A stretch of DNA of 64,000 bases from Rotaria macrura. Taxonomy: Eukaryota > Rotifera > Eurotatoria > Philodinida > Philodinidae. The notes below the pieces were generated by a model. It did no database searches. It was given only the letters and a program-made list of their open reading frames with translations, and was not told where the DNA came from. The position numbers and the translations under genes are program-made. The stretch spans positions 32,374 to 96,373 of the forward strand of contig OENT01000556.1 in NCBI GenBank assembly GCA_900239685.1, given 5' to 3'. This document shows, piece after piece, positions 49,269-59,995 of this stretch; positions within the stretch are counted from its first letter, which is position 1, and every line of letters starts with the position of its first letter.

Positions 49269-51121
49269 AATTATGATCTACAGAAGAAAAAAATTGCATA
49301 AGAAAACGAATTTAATTCATTTTTCATTGCAAATAAAAAACTTGAAGGTTCTAATATTTTTAACTAAAGTAAACTAATTCATCGATAATCACTCTCGTTT
49401 AATAAGTAAATCTTTCGTGAAAAACTAATCAACATTATTATAAATAAACGTATTACTATTATCAAGATACCTTACAACTTACATATTGATCTTTTAAAAA
49501 CAATATGCTAGTTAGTGTAATTCGTCGAGAGCTAAGAATACGTTATACATAGTCTCCCTATACTCATAGAATACATTGCAAGTCTGAATTCTCTGTAGAT
49601 GAAATAATTAAACTTTCAATATTAAACATTTTTCTGAACGAACGCTCTATTTTAATGGCGATTTCGTATACGCGTGATACTGTTCATGTGATTATTATCA
49701 GATATCAACTTATTATCTTGTATGTAATACCATTGGGAGTATTGACACATGCATGTAAGGGAGCAGTTAAAATTTTTTTGAGAAAGTTTTGAAACTATTT
49801 CAGGCGTTATATATATGTCGTTTAATATCACTCATCTCAAAGGTTCTGTTCTATTATGAGGGAATACAAATCATTAACCAAGGAGTAATCTTAAACACTT
49901 ACATTCACAACTATACATACGTCTACAGAAATCTAAATGACTATCATAGACTAATTTTTGACATTCAGGTCAATATTTTAATTATCGAATAAGGATTTTC
50001 TTCGAATACTTATTGATACCGTCAATAAAATAACATCTATGTTTTATTGGTCTAATTTCAGCAATAGTAAACAGAGGCACTATTCATTGAAATAGATATA
50101 AGTGAACCATGAACCAATTATAGACATTTCCTATTAGTGAAAACATTCATCATAATGTTTGTAGAATTTGAATTGAAATTTCACTTAATACTTACATTGG
50201 GCTGTTAACAGTGAATATAGCAAAAAGTAACTTATATAATAGAATTTATATTACTATCAGTGCGAAAAATAGATTTAATTTAACTTTAGAAGAACCCGAT
50301 TACTGAAAATAAATGTTGAAAAATATTTACATAATACGTTCATCAGACGATCAACATGTGATGCATTCTTGGCTTGCAGAATACAGTAGGAGAGGAAGGA
50401 AAGAATAAAAAATAACTATCCATGGAAGACTTTCTCTATATCATGTATATAAGGTCTGGAACAGTCTAGATGTCACGCATAGCCAGTCAGAGATTGTTCA
50501 TTGATATTCTGCATGAGAAAAAACGAAACATTTTGTACGAGCACAAGAAATAAATGTCAATCCAGCTACTTGATCATCAACCGTCAACATATCAACCTAA
50601 AGCATTATGTTCAATAGGAGTAAAAGTATCGAGTTTTATTCAGCATTCACTGTGGGCAATGAACAAAACTCTTAGAAACAAACTATACATATGAGTACTT
50701 CTGAATGTTACATCAAATAATACATATGAGACAGATAGTAAATATAGCTGCTACAATTTTTCTAGTCTTCGGTAATAGAATCTCTTTCTTAGGACAGAAT
50801 GAAAGCTATGGCAATATAAATGCTGATTTTTGAATTTCAATGAAAATCAATCAATACCAGCATTGATCTTTGTAGTTTTTCTTTATCTGTCGGCGTTTTG
50901 TTGAACCTGATTAGCAAAATTTATTTTAGCATGATTCATGTTATTGTCTATTAGAAATGAAATTACACAACATAAAATGGACATACTGTCAATGTTCAAT
51001 ATGATTGAAGTGCGAACGATAATGAAAAGAATAATTTATCATAAATATATACACGATTTATTATGAAAAATACACTATGTTCTTACATATGATCACATAT
51101 CAATCTGAGCATAGATAAATT
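49269..51121. other. Intergenic, one LTR-promoter-like segment near 50440
   Basis: No gene was supported. Around 50430-50570 a TATATAAGG box is followed by a GC-richer block and then AATAAATGTCAA, an arrangement reminiscent of an LTR promoter and poly-A site. No second copy, TG...CA ends or target duplication were found, so no element is called. Confidence 0.35.
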
Positions 51122-51874
51122 TTAATGTAAATCTTTTTCGTTTCCCGGACACGTATTCTGTAATTCATCTAATGTTTCAAACATTTGTCCACACCATGTA
51201 CAATATAAATGTTTATCTCTTAGATAACTAGTTAATTTGTTTAATTCAGTTTCCATGTTAGTTGGATCCTCGTTATACTCATCATATTCTTCTTCATCAT
51301 TATCTTTTTCTTTATCTTCTTTAGTTTTTTTCCATAAAACATTCTCTTCGAGTTTTAATTTCTCTTTGTCGAGTCTTTCACATGTTGATTGACATTTTGC
51401 TATATCAATGCGAAGTCGTTTTAAATGATATTTTTGTTTCAAATGATCTTGATAAGTTGTTTTGATTTGTTGATTAAATTTATTTTTAAACTCTTCTTTT
51501 GCACGAAGTTTTTCTTTTTTCTCATTCTGTTCACCAAGACCCGATCGAGATGGATGAATTTGAATTGATATCGGCTCTATCAAACCATTTGATTGATTTG
51601 CACCTAATTTTGATCCTTCTTTGTAACCCATCTTTTTTAACAGTTGAAAACCTTTATTATCACTTGATATGGCTGTTGATAAACCTTGCTCACGTTGTTC
51701 GACTTCAATTAAACTACGAGCTTTCGCTTTCGGAACGGTTGGAGGTGGAGGTGGGGGTGGCACACGACGACGAGGATTCAATAATTGCGGAGCAGATGCT
51801 CGAGCAGCAGCAACTACGATTTTGTCAGACATATAATCCTCATCATCGTCATCTTCAAAAGGTCTTTTCGACAT
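51122..51874 (-). CDS. GPATCH11: G-patch domain-containing protein 11
   Basis: A single exon encodes 250 aa. The acidic N-terminus (EDDDDEDYMSD) matches the family start EDEEDYMSDxF. A Pro-rich stretch follows. A G-patch domain spans residues about 72-118 (NKGFQLLKKMGYKEGSKLG, then GLIEPI). A long charged helical region comes next, and the C-terminal domain has the signature YLRDKHLYCTWCGQMFETL, matching the DUF4187 end of vertebrate GPATCH11 (CCDC75). G-patch proteins typically activate DEAH-box RNA helicases; GPATCH11 is nuclear. Length is close to the vertebrate protein. The absence of introns is unusual beside its multi-exon neighbours and might reflect intron loss or retroposition. Confidence 0.93.
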   Translation of the reverse strand: MSKRPFEDDDDEDYMSDKIVVAAARASAPQLLNPRRRVPPPPPPPTVPKAKARSLIEVEQREQGLSTAISSDNKGFQLLKKMGYKEGSKLGANQSNGLIEPISIQIHPSRSGLGEQNEKKEKLRAKEEFKNKFNQQIKTTYQDHLKQKYHLKRLRIDIAKCQSTCERLDKEKLKLEENVLWKKTKEDKEKDNDEEEYDEYNEDPTNMETELNKLTSYLRDKHLYCTWCGQMFETLDELQNTCPGNEKDLH

Positions 51875-53236
51875 TTCACTATGTATTGCAAAGTTAAATA
51901 ATAACTATTTCTAATCGAGCATAACCGTCAAAAAAGCAAAATTAGTTTCACAAAAGCAATCATGATTGATCATTACCTGAACCAGTGTCTACATGTAAGA
52001 AGACATTTCTCCAGATGGCGTTAGTAATGTGCATTTGACAACGATAGTCGAAGTGTCTCGATCACAGTTGAGGCAGCAATTTCAGTCAAATCAGCATTTC
52101 ACTACTGAACTCATCAATTATTGTCAATATTCAACGAAGGCATGGTTATAAATTTTTTAACTTAGTGTTTGCATACTTAACAAAAAGTTTGCATCAATGA
52201 AGAAAATATTCGGGCTACACTCAACCAAAATTTAAATTCAAATGGAATAAATATGATCGATTAACTTGTGGATGAGTTATCGATATCCTACGATTAGTTT
52301 TAGCATGATCTAATGATGTAACTCGGATTGGCTTTCGCCGCAGAACTTTCAATTAAATGAAGAGTCATTTTAAATGATACCTACCCAAGAGATTCATTTC
52401 CACAGTAGGATCCTATCGGGTTTCATCGAGATTTCATAGGGAATTCACCGGATTCGGGGTTGTGGATCAACAGTGGGATCCACAGAATCGGATATGATGG
52501 GTGGAATTCGTAAAAATCCGACACTAGCATTCGATAGGACTCAGATCGGATACAATCATCTGGTTATAAATCGATCGGATAAAGATTACATTGATGAAAT
52601 ATTAACAAAAAAAAAATCAAAAACTCAAGATTATCATGCTGATCAAGTTTTGCTTTCTAACACGGGTACTCCTTCTTAGTTAATATGTAAGTGAAATTCA
52701 GACGAAACAAAATGTTTCGATCAATCAACATTTTATATATTTACTTTCGCGCCGTTTGAACCGGCTGAAACATCAAGTCTAGTTCGTTCAAATATAAGCA
52801 CATTTTTTTTATGTTCAAAATCTTTTCATTCATGGGTCATATTGTAAATACACTCGAGTGACTTACAATTGTATATTGTTTTCCAATAAATTGACCGCTG
52901 TAACTGGAACCAAAATTTACATTTTAACAAATCCTTTGACTATAAATATACAGTATCAAATAGAAAGACAATAATTGAAGTCGAAGTTCCATTCAGTCAA
53001 ATGGTTATCAAACACTTGCACTTCGGCACGTACCAATGAAAAAAGTCGAGACGAAATCATGTCATCATAGTTTTTCTATTAGTTGATTTATTATCTTGTT
53101 TCAAATTGAAGAGGAAAAGAAATACTAACACTATTAGCTTATCTGCAGTATCATCGACTAATTAATGATCATAACAATTCTTTGCTTTCGACAAACACAG
53201 CTATGAAAAAAACAAAGGGAAGAAAGTCATCAAAAT
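51875..53236. other. Intergenic with a GGATCC-rich patch at about 52390-52530
   Basis: A GC-richer patch contains several related words (AGGATCCTATC, ACCGGATTCGGGG, GTGGGATCCAC, ATCGGATA), some self-complementary, resembling the style of the repeats at 59.5-63.7 kb but not clearly the same family. An adjoining plus-strand frame (52473-52679) has a protein-like end (KDYIDEILTKKKSKTQDY), but it has no exon signals or recognised homology and is not called. Confidence 0.4.
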
Positions 53237-55407
53237 CATGTATGTTCATATGATGACAAACTATCTTCATAGTAGATTGTTGGTTGTGTAGATGATATGA
53301 GGAACTCAAACTGTACTGTTGATATTTCAGTTGAACACTGAAGATCATTGATATCATATATAAAAGGAAATGTTGATAGAATTTGTCGATTGCGTAAGAC
53401 ACGTCGACGTATATATTTTCTGCGGAATTATAATGAACAATAATAGCAAGTGTACATTTTCCATTATTACGACGAATGGTAATACGATCGAATACAGGAC
53501 TACCCATTAGATAAGTAGTTGAACCAGCTAGTGGATAGAATCCCATGCTTGCAAATATGTACCAAGTTGACATGGAACCATAATCCTCATTGCCCCGTAT
53601 ACCATCGGGTTCTGTTGTGTAAACATGATCAAGTAACCAATGTGAATGTAACTGTGTAAGATCAGATCGATTTGCGCAGTGAAATTGCCAAACAGAAAAT
53701 AGATCATGCTCATTTCCTGCCCAATAGTATGGATTAGATATTGTGATCGTTGGCCAATGTCGACTACGAACAAAGAATTTATCACGTTCTTGAGCAAAAC
53801 TTTTCGCACCACCAAATAAATCGACAAGACGTGGTGTATTGCATGGTACAAAGAAACGATAATGCGATGCATCACCTTCCGTATAACGATAGTCAAATGA
53901 AATCAAATGTTCGATTTCAGTTGCTGGACAAAAAAATTTGTCGTATTGTCGAATATATTTTCAAATTATTGAGATCGTTTATAATATTCTTGCGCTTCGT
54001 CCATAAGACCTGCAGCATACATACCATTTCCAATTGCCCAATCATCATAGCAATAACTTAAGGTAAGTGATGCTGAATATTGGTCGATATCAAATGGTAC
54101 ATATTAATATTTGATGTACGTGGCAGGATCACAGCGACTATCATGCACTTGCATTTGATTTGCTACGATTCTAAATGCCTCTAGAACTTGAGTCATATTA
54201 AGGTGCGTATCATGCTCATATTTTACTATCAAATCACTTAGTATAATATTCGGCATGTGAACCAATTATACAATTCGTATGACCATTAACCAGTGGCCAT
54301 TTAGGTAAACAACCACCTTGTTTAACGATCAGCATTATTCGATGAACAATATCATTGGCTCGTTTTGAGTCATAAAGAATAAGAAACGGTATTTGTGTTC
54401 GAAAAATATCTCATACAGATAAGTCCGTGTAAACATGATCCATATAATCAGGTTTCGTGTGAATTTTATTGTCAAAACCTAAATACACACTATTCGAATC
54501 GTCCCATATGGTCGGACTCGACATCGAATGAATAAGAGCTGTGCTAAGTATGACTTCCGCTTCATGATTCCAGTGAGCACTGACCTAGTGAATATAAGTA
54601 ATTACATGACTTTAATTATTTATGTATCGTTCATGAAGGTTATATTTTTGCGTTTGTTGAATTAAATGTGCATACCTTAAATCGAGACATTTCATCAAAC
54701 CAACCTTGTTGTACAAAATCGCGAATATTATCAAACGAGTCCAGTTTTTTTTGCATCTGTAAATTGATCTGTGCTTGTTCAATTGATATGAAACTAATGC
54801 CAACATAGACTGTTACTTGCAGTTGATTATCAGGTAATACGACATAGGCACATGATAAACATCCATCAGCCATTGTTTGTCTATGCATTAGATTTCCCTA
54901 TGTCCACACGCTGAAATCTGTCCAATTAGTAAAGGTAATGACGAAATGGGTAGCTGTTAATTCTACCTTGACTTTACAGCTGTCGAGATAGACTTGATAA
55001 AAGCCAGGTTGTATTTGTTCATGCGCATGACTGAATACACTTTAATAGCCGTGCCTCTTCGATATCATTTGTCGTAGATTTTCATTATCATCGGCTTGAG
55101 CTTGAAAGACGCCGACATTTCCATAACCTACAATGCCGGCACCAAAAACATTCGTATGTGAAAATATATTAATATGCGTGTCTGAATAGCGGTAGCCAGC
55201 GTAACGATTGAGTATTGTTGGTGTATCTTGACCATTACTGGTATCAGGACCGACACGCACTGTACCATAGAGAGTCTGTGTACCCAGAGGTAAATTTGAG
55301 GCACTTAAAAAGTTACCACCTGTGCCTATGTACAAAGTGAGTGGTGAAAATTTCTCTGCGGTACATTCCAATACGGGAAGCAATAGAAAACAGTAATGTG
55401 CAATCAT
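53237..55407 (-). pseudogene. Decayed GH92 alpha-mannosidase gene
   Basis: Translated in pieces this is a near full-length GH92 protein. The N-terminal domain has YIGTGGN, VRVGPDTSNGQDTP and YRYSDTHINIFSHT. The middle has SVFSHAHEQIQPGFYQV and VKVELTATHF. The catalytic domain has DLSVxDIFRTQIPFL, KQGGCLPKWPLVNGHTNC and SYCYDDWAIG. The C-terminal part has GIRGNEDYGSMSTWYIFASM and GSPVFDRITI. It is broken by at least five in-frame stops (TAA 55042-55044, TAG 54898-54900, TGA 54411-54413, TAA 54104-54106, TAA 53966-53968) and about three frame changes (near 54250, 53935 and 53410, the second in an A7 run). A 91-nt GT-AG intron (54675-54585) shows spliceosomal structure. GH92 exo-mannosidases trim alpha-mannosides and are mainly bacterial and fungal, so horizontal origin is likely but not proven. 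Confidence 0.85.
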
Positions 55408-57127
55408 ATTTTATGTTCATAGTAATTGATTTTCCAATTTAAACCAAATCGGACCATGAGAAAAATTCACCTGACGTTGATTAACAGGATAATAACACAA
55501 CTGATTTTTCTTCTAAATAAAAAGATAACGTTCTTCGTATCATTATTTATCGACCGATGAATATGATCTAAGTTGATAAGTGGGAATGACTATAGTTTCT
55601 TAGATGGTATAGCTAAATATACGATGTGTGCCGCCGATCGGTTACGATTAAAACAGTGATCTGTTTAAAAGTGAATTTTCACGATTAACAGCATCAAAAT
55701 AAAATGGCTTGGTAGAGTACTTCTCGATGATAATGATTACTGACGGAACTGAGAATGATGCATTCTTTTCGTCTCTTTACTATTCTCTTCACGTCGTCAG
55801 CATAAGCATATTTTTTTTATCGATCACTACCATCGAAAATGATAGATTTTACTTCTTTATCGTAGTTTTAACGTCGACCCAGTGTTTACATTATCAGAAA
55901 TACATTGTCCTTAAATTCATTTGTATTAATCATACACTGCATGCAAGTTTTATATATGCCCATATAATCTTCAACTAAATTATGAACGACAGTTTCCATG
56001 AAAAGAAAACTATGATCTGTCTCATACGTATCATTATTGTTCACTTGGAGATGATACAAACAATCGCGAATATTCGAATCCTTTAGAATGTGAACCACGT
56101 TGTAGACTCATGAGATTGAAACTATTGCTAGAAGATCATTGCGATTGAATTTCCATAAATTCTCACCAGCTCGAAAATTGTGGATACTTGAGAATATTTA
56201 TTTTCTTTATCGTTTAATGGTTGTTGTAAAGTTCTTTACTCTATATTTTCGAATTCATCTTTGATTATAGAATTGTTACTCTAAACTACTTAGTTTATAT
56301 CATGTGCAACGCAGATACTGCGAAATCAATAGATTTTTGTAATAAAAATGTTGTTTCCTATAAAAAATGTTATTTATTTATTAAAAATATAAAAATCATC
56401 GTCAATTTTACTCACCTACTTCTCATCATATAAAAGCACAAGAGAATGTCAAATAAGAAAAAAAAGATATCTTCGTTTGTCTAACACTGATTTAAGAAGT
56501 GATGGAAGGATGTTCTCTTCGATACAAAGTAATTATTTTCATTCAATATTGGTATCGAGGTATTGTACTACGAGATTCAAATAGTAGCTTCATTCTTGAA
56601 ATAGAAATTTGTTTTGATAAAGTTAAACGTTTGATTCATTCTTAGTGTTGATTGACTGTAAAGAACCCTGTTCTCTAGAGGAAAGAATCAAAATAATTCA
56701 TAGTTGTGCTTTAAAATTTCGAATAGCAGTCTTTGGAATTGTGTTTGATTTTATGTGTACTCAATTATCGAAATATTATAATAATAAAAATGTCAGCAGC
56801 ATAAATACATATTTTCTTTTTCTTCATTCTACATAAAAATGTACAGTCATCATCAAGTCTAGTATTCTAAAACAATCATTGGGATCATTATAAATAATCT
56901 GCTTATGCCTCAAAATATTCAATTTCTCTGCCACTACTTTAATTTTTAAGGACTGTCTTTCGTAGTGTTCGTACTTCTTCAAATAACTAGTAATACTATG
57001 TTGTTACGCCGGAGTCTCTGTCGGCTGGTGTTATATACAGAAAACTTCAGAGCCACAAAAAAAGTTCAAAACTGATCATACGAATAGTTCCGTTCAATTT
57101 TGAATTTGCAATGAGCATTCGATAGAT
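55408..57127. other. Intergenic, nothing recognised
   Basis: AT-rich DNA upstream of the GH92 pseudogene and downstream of the F-BAR gene. Frames at 55709-56098 overlap on opposite strands. No repeat or RNA gene was recognised. Confidence 0.45.
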
Positions 57128-58074
57128 TTATGTCGACGTATCTGTTGGATCTTCGAACTGTGGCCACGATGTGTTTGTATCACTTCCATAGTGTGCATTC
57201 CACCATTGAATGTCGGCCTCAATATCGTGTGATACTATTGCCTTTTGAAATGCAGTTGTCATTTCTATGAAATGAGAATCATTTTGAATGTTGATGGCAT
57301 TGTAAAACGCATTAAACAGTTGTTTAAATTTTGTAAGACGCTCTCTTTCGAATGCATGCGTACGGTCTAGTACTCTCTTCATACTACTTTCATAATTTGG
57401 TCGCGTATTCTGCATTTCTTCAATTAGGCCTTTGTATTTACTTTGAAAATTTGACGATTCTTTAGCATACACATCGACACTCATTCGAGCCTCTTGCTTT
57501 TCTTCTTCGGATGCACCCGTATTCGAGTCAATAATTTTCATTGCCTGTTTGGCCCTTTTATATTTTCGACGTTTCTCATGATAGGATTCTTTTGCATCAT
57601 CTATTTTAGACAACAATTTTAGCCATGGTTTTTGAAGACTTTCAAATTCTTTTTCGAATTCTTTAATTTTCTTTATGTGAATAATCGATTTTGCATAGTT
57701 TTGCTTCTTGAAAGCAATCATTGGATCGATAACATCGTTTTGAATACGCTCGAGAATATCCGCATGTGTGTAAGCAGCTTGTTCGCCTGCTCGAATAGTA
57801 GCTAACCATGTCTTTTTATTCGTACCAAACTCTTGTGAATCATTGATTTCCTTTTGCCACGCTCGAGACCAATTATGAATGGCTGCAATATAATCACGCT
57901 CGATATTGGCACGTTGTTCGAATGCTTTAATGAATAGATCACATGATTCATATCCACTTTGGCAACGTTGAAGTGTTGCTTGATATTGTTCTGGATCACA
58001 GAAACCTTTGTCATGCCAAGGATTTGAAATGACTTCATCAGTCGCTGTCTTCCCTTGAAGACCAATACATGACA
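57128..58074 (-). CDS. F-BAR domain protein of PACSIN/syndapin type lacking SH3
   Basis: One uninterrupted exon encodes 315 codons. It matches the PACSIN F-BAR domain: CDLFIKAFEQRANIERDYIA, then a WSRAWQKEI segment, FESLQKPWLKLLSKIDDAKE, long charged helices, and the domain end DIQWWNAHYGSDTNTSWPQF (family pattern DLRWFxxxHGPGMxMxWPQFE). F-BAR dimers bend membranes in endocytosis. PACSINs normally continue with a linker and C-terminal SH3 domain; here the frame stops 9 codons after WPQFE. A splice acceptor (TTCTAG, then TGTCATG) directly precedes the exon and leaves codon X-TG, so the start codon may be split by an intron (A|TG) or earlier exons may exist. None was identified. Confidence 0.85.
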
Positions 58075-59499
58075 CTAGAATATGAAAGAAAAAAGTATAT
58101 ATGCCTCGTAGATACTTGCTTTTTGAAAACTAATACAAAATATACACACTGTCTATAGGTTGCAGTTGACCGACGTAAAAGATGAATAAATAAGCTCAAA
58201 TTAGAAAGAAAACAAAAGTCAATATCCTAACACAATTGAAGAATGTAAAAACATGAAATTATGTTCGTATGAAAGAAGTTTTGCCAACAATGGTCTCTAT
58301 TGCTTTGAATTGAAGAAATATTTATATGAAAATGCGCATATACATAGTACTTCTCTGGTGTTTTTTTTTCTTTCTTGTTTGTCTTTCTTACCTGACGAGA
58401 AAAAACTATGCAAAGAATAAGAAAGAACATGAAAGACATCGTTTTATATCGAATTTTTCTTGTTCGTAATCTGGTTTTTGCTGTATGAATCACTCAAAAA
58501 GCGAAAATCGTACAAGCAATCGATTAGCGTCAGTGCTTGTATAGGCAACACGGCATAGCCATTGGTGGCATCTTGATGATAAGCTTGGTTGTCAATTTTG
58601 TCTCGTTTTACTCTATGGATTACATCGACATACGAAACTAAAAAGTGGTTCTATCACTTGAGCAAGATTTGATTTTTCTTTTCTGCGTTCCTCGTTTGCA
58701 TATAGGAATTCTATGCTGTTGCTTTTTATTAGGTATATATATGGTTGCTTATATGCGACAACATCTTTCAAGTTTTGTTAGATGCATACAGCATCTTGTC
58801 TTGCCGTCTTGTATTTGTTTAATGGACTAAAAATGACTTGGCATAGTAAACAAAGATGAATAATAAAACTTAACAATATACAGAGATAAACGAAATATTT
58901 CTTTTATATTAAACTTCAATCAATCATAAATTATCATATTTTTTCTGTCAGATTACGATAAGCACAAGTGAACGACTGAGTAACATGTACGTGTTTTTTC
59001 ATCACTATGAAATTTATTACAGATTCTTTTTCTAACACTAATTTTTCTTTTTAACTATTTGTATTCAATAGCATTCTTCATAGAACTCGATGAATACCAT
59101 TCAACAATGATTCTACTTGTCGTCTTATTTCATCACTGATTGTGCCATAGACAGATATCGCAAATGTTTCTTATAGATAAGTACATCGATTGATATGAGA
59201 ATTATTTGAAGTTGCACTATAACTATTTGCTGATTCGTGATATGCATCAACCGACTATATATAAGAGAAGCATGGTTGGATGTGCTCTTTTTCAGGTGAT
59301 AAATCCAATACACTTTCATTTCATGCGAAAACATCAGTGATCTTGCAGAAAATTCTTCGATTCGTGCATCCGAAAAACGTTTGAGCACATCAACAAAGAC
59401 AAAATTGTGCACACCAACCAGTACGATATCGACTATAACCACAATTTGACGCAAACAGTAGACGATATCTCAAGAAACCAGATTGCACACTAATTTTAT
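58075..59499. other. Intergenic, nothing firmly supported
   Basis: Should contain the 5' exon and promoter of the F-BAR gene, which were not found. A minus-strand frame at 59125-59454 begins with protein-like sequence (VDVLKRFSDARIEEFSARSL), but it then degenerates and shows no domain, so it may be a gene fragment. Confidence 0.4.
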
Positions 59500-59630
59500 C
59501 AAGGGGGAAAAGTGGATTCCGTCTATCCGGGATACGGTGATAATCCACACAATCCATAGGATACAGTGGAGATCAACCCGATGCGCACAGTACGCATGAT
59601 ACATTGCAGATACCGAGGATACAAGTTTTT
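59500..59630 (+). repeat. GGAT-rich repeat, copy 1 (starts CAAGGGGGAAAA)
   Basis: Starts CAAGGGGGAAAA and continues with TCTATCCGGGATACGGTGAT and several AATCC/GGATAC words. TATCCGGGATA is a near-palindrome. An inverted copy with the same start lies at 63600-63720, and related segments lie near 62560-62715. Confidence 0.65.
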
Positions 59631-59734
59631 CCCATCGAAAAATTCAAAATATATAGAATGAATATAGTGCGAGCACGATGAGTCGATGCTGGTGAAAAAT
59701 TTTCATTCGATTTGAAAGAATTTTTAATGTTTTT

Positions 59735-59995
59735 TTATCGTTTATTTCTCCCACGAGCATAGTTTTTTATCGAGTGAAATGGATTTAATGTAAACGAAAT
59801 AAAAATTCTATTTGTACCAGTGCCAGCTAAATCTACTTGCTTAACGTTCATTTGATCTGTGCAAAATATTTGACCGAGCCAATAGTTATACAAGTTATCC
59901 CCACATAAGTAAAGACTGAACTTGTTTTCAATCGAAATTGTTTGACTTTGCTCTCTTTCATATCCATAGGTAACTAATTTTAAGAATGACAGCAC
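59735..59995 (-). other. Possible gene fragment, 86 codons
   Basis: The frame reads as plausible protein (ENKFSLYLCGDNLYNYWLGQ, then DLAGTGTNRIFISFTLNPFH) with mixed composition unlike nearby chance frames. There is no recognised family, no neighbouring exon and no clear splice sites. It could be a terminal exon or a decayed fragment. Confidence 0.25.

Noticed and set aside
52473-52679. 68-codon frame with protein-like end (KDYIDEILTKKKSK)
   Set aside because: The start lies in a repeat-like GGATCC-rich patch, and no exon signals or known family were seen; too weak to call.
53750-54061. 103-codon plus-strand frame over the GH92 locus
   Set aside because: Antisense shadow of the GH92 pseudogene.
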